A stretch of DNA of 5,302 nucleotides, taken from contig JAGWPI010000271.1 of assembly GCA_028877005.1 (NCBI GenBank), positions 1 to 5,302 on the forward strand, written 5' to 3'. How positions within the stretch are numbered: position 1 is the first letter of the stretch; each line of letters opens with the position of its first letter. The notes beneath the pieces are model-generated. The model was given only the letters and a program-made list of their open reading frames with translations. It was not told where the DNA came from and made no database searches. A program made the translations under genes and the position numbers. Below, piece after piece: positions 1 through 5,302 of this stretch. This DNA comes from Bacteroidota bacterium (GTDB taxonomy: Bacteria; Bacteroidota; Bacteroidia; Chitinophagales; Chitinophagaceae).

Positions 1-2112
1 CATGCTTTTGAAATGGCTGCAGAGGCGCATAAAACTATGCGAAGAAAAAGTGGAGAACCCTATATTTTACACCCTATTGCCGTTGCTATGATTTGTGTGG
101 AAGAAATTGGCTTAGGTGTTAGAAGCACCATTTGCTCTTTATTGCATGATACTGTTGAAGATACAGACATTACTTTAGAAGACATTGAAAGAGAATTTGG
201 CAGCGAAATTGCCAGAATAGTAGATGGGTTAACAAAAATTGCTACTGTAATGGATGCTAACTCTTCACAACAAGCTGAAAACTTTAAAAAGATTTTGTTA
301 ACACTTACCGATGATCCTAGAGTTATTTTAATAAAATTAGCCGACCGTTTGCACAACATGCGCACCTTAGATAGCATGAAACGGGAAAAACAATTAAAAA
401 TTTCCTCCGAAACCATTTGGGTATATGCGCCTTTGGCCCATAGAATGGGTTTATATAATATTAAAACAGAAATGGAAGATCTGGCCATGAAATACATGGA
501 GCCGGAAGCCTACAAAGAAATTGCCAGAAAATTATCAGAAACAAAACGTGAACGCACCAGATATATCAATGAATTTATTAAACCCATAAAAGAAAAATTA
601 CAAAAATTGGGTTTTGATTTTGAAATACAAGGGCGTCCTAAAAGCATTCATTCCATCTGGAATAAAATTAAGAAAAAAGGTGTTAGTTTCGAAGAAGTAT
701 ATGATTTATTTGCCATTCGTGTTATTTTAAACTCTCCTACAGATAGAGAAAAGGAAGATTGTTGGAAAGTATACTCTATTATAACTGATGCTTATACACC
801 ATCGCCTGAAAGATTAAGAGATTGGCTTAGTAACCCAAAAAGTAATGGCTATGAAGCCTTACATACCACTGTTATGGGGCCGCATGGCAAGTGGGTTGAA
901 GTGCAAATACGTACCAAACGAATGAATGAAATTGCAGAAAAAGGTTTGGCCGCACACTACAAATATAAAGAAGAAAAAAGTGATGAAGACCGATTTGACA
1001 AATGGTTTGGACAAATTAGAGAAGTACTTTCTCAGGAAGATACCGACGGGGTTGATTTTTTACAAGATTTTAAAACCTCTTTCCTGGCAGAAGAAATTTA
1101 TGTATACACACCCAAAGGCGATGTAAAAATGATGCCCACCGGCAGTACGGCACTAGATTTTGCTTTTGCAATTCACTCTGCTGTGGGTTCTAAATGTATT
1201 GGTGCCAAAGTAAACCACAAATTAGTGCCCATTAGTCATAAACTGCGCAGTGGCGATCAGGTAGAAATTATTACCAGTAATAAGCAAAAGCCGTCAGAAG
1301 ATTGGCTAAATATGGTAGTAACAGCTAAAGCAAAAACAAAAATTAAAGATGCACTTCGTGAAGAAAAACGCAAAATTGCAGATGAAGGGAAATATACCCT
1401 ACAACGCAAGTTAGAAAATATGGGTGCCGCCTTTAATAATACTAATATAGATGAATTGGTTCATTTTTATAAACTTCCTTCATCACTAGATTTATTATAC
1501 AAAATTGCCATAAAACAAATTGATCTAAGAGAATTAAAAGAATTTCATGTTTTGGGTGATAAGTTAGAAGCCCCCAAACCTAAAATTATTTTACCTGCTG
1601 AAACACCACATGAAATTCCACCGCAAAAAACCTACAGCAAAAAAGATAGTGAACTGATTATTTTTGGGGAAAGCAGTGATAAAATAATGTACTCACTTGC
1701 TAAGTGCTGCAACCCAATTCCAGGCGATGATGTGTTTGGGTTTGTAAGTACGGGCAAAGGCTTAATTATTCACCGCACCAATTGTCCAAATGCTGCACAA
1801 TTATTGGCCAATTATGGCCACCGTGTTGTAAAAACCAAATGGGCAAAAAACAAAGAAATATCATTCCTTACCGGTTTAAAAATTGTGGGCTTAGATGACG
1901 TTGGAGTTATTAATAAAATAACAAATATAATTAGCGGTGATTTAAAAATTAATATTGCAGCTCTCACTATCGAGTCGGCTGAAGGTTTATTTCAGGGAAC
2001 CGTAAAAGTGTTTGTACACGATAAAGAAGAATTGGAAGAATTAGTGAAACGTTTAAAACAGTTGCATGGCATTCAAAGTATTGACCGTTTTGATACAGAT
2101 GATACCAAATAA
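1..2112 (+). CDS. rel: RelA/SpoT-family bifunctional (p)ppGpp synthetase/hydrolase, 5'-truncated by window edge
   Basis: This cytosolic stringent-response enzyme makes pppGpp/ppGpp from ATP and GTP/GDP and also hydrolyses it. The reading frame is open from base 1 (HAFEMAAEAHK...), so the first ATG at 13 is internal; 703 codons are visible and, against homologues of roughly 740 residues, a few tens of N-terminal residues are probably missing. Using window codon numbers, the HD hydrolase domain has His24 (HPIAVA), His49-Asp50, Glu53-Asp54 (HDTVEDT) and Asp115 (ADRLHNMRTL), so hydrolysis should be intact. The synthetase domain has GRPKSIHSIW, Asp235 (YDLFAIR), Tyr284 (NGYEALH) and Glu300 (EVQIRT). 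A TGS domain follows at about 364-428, then a helical region, a Cys/His element (Cys569-Cys570, His591, Cys595) and a C-terminal ACT domain at about 620-700. The catalytic and regulatory halves are therefore all present. No clear terminator follows the stop. Identification is very secure; the symbol (rel, relA or spoT) is a matter of convention. Confidence 0.97.
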   Translation, partial: HAFEMAAEAHKTMRRKSGEPYILHPIAVAMICVEEIGLGVRSTICSLLHDTVEDTDITLEDIEREFGSEIARIVDGLTKIATVMDANSSQQAENFKKILLTLTDDPRVILIKLADRLHNMRTLDSMKREKQLKISSETIWVYAPLAHRMGLYNIKTEMEDLAMKYMEPEAYKEIARKLSETKRERTRYINEFIKPIKEKLQKLGFDFEIQGRPKSIHSIWNKIKKKGVSFEEVYDLFAIRVILNSPTDREKEDCWKVYSIITDAYTPSPERLRDWLSNPKSNGYEALHTTVMGPHGKWVEVQIRTKRMNEIAEKGLAAHYKYKEEKSDEDRFDKWFGQIREVLSQEDTDGVDFLQDFKTSFLAEEIYVYTPKGDVKMMPTGSTALDFAFAIHSAVGSKCIGAKVNHKLVPISHKLRSGDQVEIITSNKQKPSEDWLNMVVTAKAKTKIKDALREEKRKIADEGKYTLQRKLENMGAAFNNTNIDELVHFYKLPSSLDLLYKIAIKQIDLRELKEFHVLGDKLEAPKPKIILPAETPHEIPPQKTYSKKDSELIIFGESSDKIMYSLAKCCNPIPGDDVFGFVSTGKGLIIHRTNCPNAAQLLANYGHRVVKTKWAKNKEISFLTGLKIVGLDDVGVINKITNIISGDLKINIAALTIESAEGLFQGTVKVFVHDKEELEELVKRLKQLHGIQSIDRFDTDDTK

Positions 2113-3670
<1,558 letters not shown>

Positions 3671-3672
<2 letters not shown>

Positions 3673-3691
3673 AAAAATAAAAAAAAATTTG
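3671..3691. other. Poly-A tract at the purA stop, in the 69-bp gap before the acidic gene
   Basis: The purA stop codon TAA (3670-3672) merges into A7-T-A9 (3671-3687), followed by TTTGG. No hairpin precedes it, so it is not a + strand intrinsic terminator. The rest of the gap to 3741 is AT-rich without a full TAnnTTTG element; the nearest is TTGATTTG at 3704-3711, one mismatch, without a properly spaced TTG. The downstream gene is therefore probably read through from purA, although an A-tract upstream element of a weak promoter is possible. Confidence 0.45.
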
Positions 3692-3741
3692 GTTGATATA
3701 AAATTGATTTGAAATTTTACAGCAATTAATCTTATTAGAAT

Positions 3742-4158
3742 ATGGCAGCAAGATCTGATAAGGATAAAAAATCCGAACCCAGCAAAAAATTACCTGAAAC
3801 CGGTAGTAAAAAAACTTCTTCAAAAAAGAAATTTGATGAAGAGGATGATTTAGAGGATGATGATGATATCATTAAACCTAAAAAATCACCTATTGCCTCA
3901 TCTAAGAAAAAACAATTAGAAGAAGATGAGGATGATTTAGAAGATGATTTAGAGGATGATTGGGAAAAACCAGACGAAGAGGATGACTGGGATCCTGATT
4001 TCGATGAATTTGATATCCCTAAATCAACCGGGAAAAAGGCCGTCGGTGGCAAAAAAAAGACTGACGCAGATGAAGATGACTTTAAAATTGAGGAAGATTT
4101 TAAAGAATTTGATTTATTTGATGATAAAGACGACTTTGAGGAAGATGACGATTTTTAA
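3742..4158 (+). CDS. Small, extremely acidic block-charged protein of unknown function
   Basis: I do not recognise a family. The start at 3742 is the only good one: an in-frame TAG lies at 3736-3738 and AATAT precedes the ATG. By hand count, 56 of 138 residues are Asp/Glu and 27 are Lys/Arg (26 Lys, 1 Arg), a net charge near -29, with no Cys and no signal peptide or membrane segment. Charge is strongly segregated: Lys-rich 7-30, acidic 32-42, Lys-rich 45-57, acidic 60-91, Lys-rich 94-106, acidic 108-137. Each Lys patch carries a KKK core (SSKKKF, SSKKKQ, GGKKKT) and leads into an acidic stretch. The two later acidic blocks also hold Trp and Phe (W74, W83, F87, F90, F114, F120, F123, F126, F132, F138). 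This suggests an intrinsically disordered cytosolic protein, perhaps binding nucleic acids or basic proteins. Position between purA and pabB, only 23 bp before pabB, suggests co-transcription. The gene is probably real; the minus-strand Ser-rich frame opposite it is a shadow. Confidence 0.8.
   Translation: MAARSDKDKKSEPSKKLPETGSKKTSSKKKFDEEDDLEDDDDIIKPKKSPIASSKKKQLEEDEDDLEDDLEDDWEKPDEEDDWDPDFDEFDIPKSTGKKAVGGKKKTDADEDDFKIEEDFKEFDLFDDKDDFEEDDDF
3931..3957 (+). repeat. 12-bp in-frame tandem repeat encoding DDLE units
   Basis: GATGATTTAGAA (3931-3942) and GATGATTTAGAG (3943-3954) are adjacent copies differing at one third-codon position, followed by GATGATTGG, which starts a diverged third unit (DDWE). 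A related dispersed copy, GATGATTTAGAG, lies at 3844-3855 in the first acidic block. The unit is a multiple of three, so copy-number change would keep the reading frame and only lengthen the acidic block. Confidence 0.75.
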
Positions 4159-4176
4159 ATTGTCTATTCCCAAAAA

Positions 4177-4185
4177 ATGCTGTGA
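4177..4185 (+). promoter_or_regulatory. Minimal ATG-CTG-TGA ORF overlapping the pabB GTG start
   Basis: AAAAAATGCTGTGAAT contains an ATG at 4177 followed by one codon and a TGA at 4183-4185. The stop overlaps the proposed GTG start of pabB at 4182-4184, forming GTGA. The ATG sits in the A-rich context typical of strong Bacteroidota start sites, whereas the GTG has none of its own. This decides the pabB start and could couple or limit its translation; it could also mean that a base is missing and the ATG is the true start. Confidence 0.4.
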
Positions 4186-5302
4186 ATAGAATTACTAAAC
4201 ACTATCGGATTCACAATCCCCAAAAATTCAAACAACAAATAGTACACTGGCTAAATCAGTTTACTGTTTGTTGTTTTTATGATAACCATTCATATCAACA
4301 CGGGGCAAATCAGTTTGAACTTTTGGCGGCGGCAGGTATTGTTAAGGATACTTCTGCCTTTACAGAACTTGCTTTACTAGATGATTGGTTAAATAAAATA
4401 GATGATTGGATTTTTGGACATTTGAATTTCACACTAAAAGATCAACTTTTTCAGAACACTCATTCACTTTACAAGCCCACTATCCCATTTCCCGATTTTT
4501 ATTTTTTTCAACCCGAAATTGTTTGTACCCTTCATCAGCATACCATTAGTATTCATACAATGCATACTAATCCGGATGAAATTTTAAAACAAATAACTGC
4601 TTTTACATTACCAGAAGATTCGGAAACTTTTCCGCACGTTCAATTCACTCCCCGCATATCAAAAAAAAATTACTTAAATGTAATTGAGCATTTACTGGCA
4701 CACATACATAGGGGCGATTGTTATGAAATTAACTTTTGTACAGAATGGATTGCACAAGCAGTTAAAATAAACCCTATTTCTACTTTTACAGCATTAAGCC
4801 ATATATCACCTGCTCCATTTGGTGCATTTTATAAACTAAATAATACCTACTTACTGTGTGCAAGTCCTGAACGATTTTTATTAAAAAAAGGCAACCAAAT
4901 TTCTTCCTCCCCTATTAAAGGAACCATATCCAGAAATATCTATAATTATGAAAGTGATGAAACATTGAAACAAACTTTATTACATTCACCAAAAGAACGA
5001 AGTGAAAATGTAATGATTGTAGATTTGGTAAGAAATGATTTAAGCAGAATTTGTAAAGCCGGCACCGTTTATGTGTCTGAATTATGTAAAATTTATAGTT
5101 ATCCTCAGGTACATCAACTAATTAGCACTATTACAGGGGAATTAAAGCCCAACTTACTTTTTATTGATATTTTAAAAGCTGCATTTCCAATGGGTTCTAT
5201 GACGGGTGCCCCAAAAGAAAAGGTATTGCAATTAACTGAAAAATATGAATGTTTTAACAGAGGATTATATGCAGGTAGTGTAGGCTATTTTACACCAAAC
5301 AA
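4182..5302 (+). CDS. pabB: Aminodeoxychorismate synthase component I, 3'-truncated by window edge
   Basis: PabB converts chorismate plus ammonia (usually from a PabA glutaminase) to 4-amino-4-deoxychorismate, the precursor of p-aminobenzoate and folate. The frame is open from 4149 to the window end. There is no in-frame ATG before about codon 128, and GTG 4182 is the only standard start codon nearby; it gives MNRITKHYRIHNPQKFK..., like the N-termini I recall for Bacteroidota PabB. The 373 visible codons hold GDCYEINF (178-185), SPAPFGAFYKL, ASPERF, PIKGT with Lys246 (Lys marks PabB, whereas anthranilate synthase TrpE has PIAGT), Glu275 in SENVMIVD (metal site), LVRNDLSRI and GSMTGAPK (338-345). 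Roughly 50 C-terminal residues are probably missing. It follows the acidic gene by 23 bp, so it is probably in one operon with it and purA. Codons 17-32 form a long hairpin, listed separately. The component I assignment is secure; start choice about 80%. Confidence 0.93.
   Translation, partial: MNRITKHYRIHNPQKFKQQIVHWLNQFTVCCFYDNHSYQHGANQFELLAAAGIVKDTSAFTELALLDDWLNKIDDWIFGHLNFTLKDQLFQNTHSLYKPTIPFPDFYFFQPEIVCTLHQHTISIHTMHTNPDEILKQITAFTLPEDSETFPHVQFTPRISKKNYLNVIEHLLAHIHRGDCYEINFCTEWIAQAVKINPISTFTALSHISPAPFGAFYKLNNTYLLCASPERFLLKKGNQISSSPIKGTISRNIYNYESDETLKQTLLHSPKERSENVMIVDLVRNDLSRICKAGTVYVSELCKIYSYPQVHQLISTITGELKPNLLFIDILKAAFPMGSMTGAPKEKVLQLTEKYECFNRGLYAGSVGYFTPN
4230..4276 (+). other. Long inverted repeat (RNA hairpin) inside the 5' coding region of pabB
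   Basis: The left arm AAACAACAAATAGTA (4230-4244) pairs with the right arm TACTGTTTGTTGTTT (4262-4276) over 15 contiguous positions, 14 Watson-Crick plus one T-G wobble (4240 with 4266). After a single C-T mismatch (4245/4261) the stem resumes with ACTG (4246-4249) and CAGT (4257-4260), closing a 7-nt loop GCTAAAT. The right arm ends in TTTTT (4274-4278), and AAAAA lies before the left arm at 4222-4226, so the outline resembles a bidirectional intrinsic terminator, though the stem is AT-rich. The arms encode KQQIV and TVCCF of PabB. The structure is seen directly; function as attenuator, processing site or translation brake is inference. Confidence 0.7.

Noticed and set aside
13..15. ATG at 13 as the start of rel
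   Set aside because: The frame is open to base 1 (HAFE) and the sequence is already inside the conserved HD domain, so the true start lies upstream of the window.
60..497. 145-codon minus-strand open frame opposite rel
   Set aside because: Lies entirely opposite conserved HD hydrolase motifs of rel; no recognisable protein features. Antisense shadow.
926..1126. 66-codon + strand frame inside rel
   Set aside because: Out-of-frame shadow across the end of the synthetase and start of the TGS region of the well-supported rel frame.
3735..4052. Ser-rich minus-strand frame opposite the acidic gene
   Set aside because: Its poly-Ser character is simply the complement of GAT/GAA/AAA-rich codons; the + strand frame has the better start context and gene spacing.
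3956..4189. 77-codon + strand frame overlapping the acidic gene and the pabB start
   Set aside because: Lys/Met/Ile-rich product typical of an out-of-frame reading of Asp/Glu codons; ends within the real pabB start.

Overview
The window reads as a low-GC chromosomal segment from a member of the Bacteroidota, most likely a Chitinophagaceae-like lineage. The clues are the protein signatures (a PurA beginning [17 protein letters not shown], a PabB with GDCYEINF and PIKGT), A-rich start contexts without Shine-Dalgarno sequences, and a TAnnTTTG-type -7 promoter element. This placement is inferred from recollection of family sequences, not from a search. All four genes lie on the + strand; no mobile element, CRISPR array, tRNA or rRNA is visible.

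Layout: (1) 1-2112 is the 3' majority of a bifunctional RelA/SpoT-type (p)ppGpp synthetase/hydrolase, cut by the left window edge, with intact hydrolase and synthetase motifs. (2) 2113-2409 is a 297-bp AT-rich gap with no convincing gene, holding a candidate purA promoter (-7 element 2380-2387) just before the start codon. (3) 2410-3672 is a complete purA (adenylosuccinate synthetase). (4) 3742-4158 encodes a 138-residue, Cys-free, extremely acidic protein of unknown function, built from three alternating Lys-rich and Asp/Glu-rich blocks. (5) 4182-5302 is the 5' part of pabB (aminodeoxychorismate synthase component I, folate pathway), cut by the right edge. It appears to start with GTG, overlapping the stop of a two-codon ATG-CTG-TGA mini-ORF.

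The genes share a nucleotide theme. (p)ppGpp, the product of the first gene, is an established inhibitor of PurA enzymes; PurA opens the AMP branch from IMP; PabB feeds folate synthesis, and folate cofactors supply one-carbon units for purine and thymidylate synthesis. Short gaps (69 and 23 bp) make purA, the acidic gene and pabB a plausible transcription unit.

The most unexpected structure is a long inverted repeat at 4230-4276 inside the first 32 codons of pabB. It has a 15-bp lower stem (14 Watson-Crick pairs plus one G-U), a single mismatch, a 4-bp upper stem and a 7-nt loop, with a T5 run at its 3' foot. It resembles an intrinsic terminator or attenuator but lies within codons that seem to encode the normal PabB N-terminus. 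The second most interesting item is the block-charged acidic protein, which carries an internal DFDEFDIP and a C-terminal EEDDDF resembling the acidic tail of SSB.
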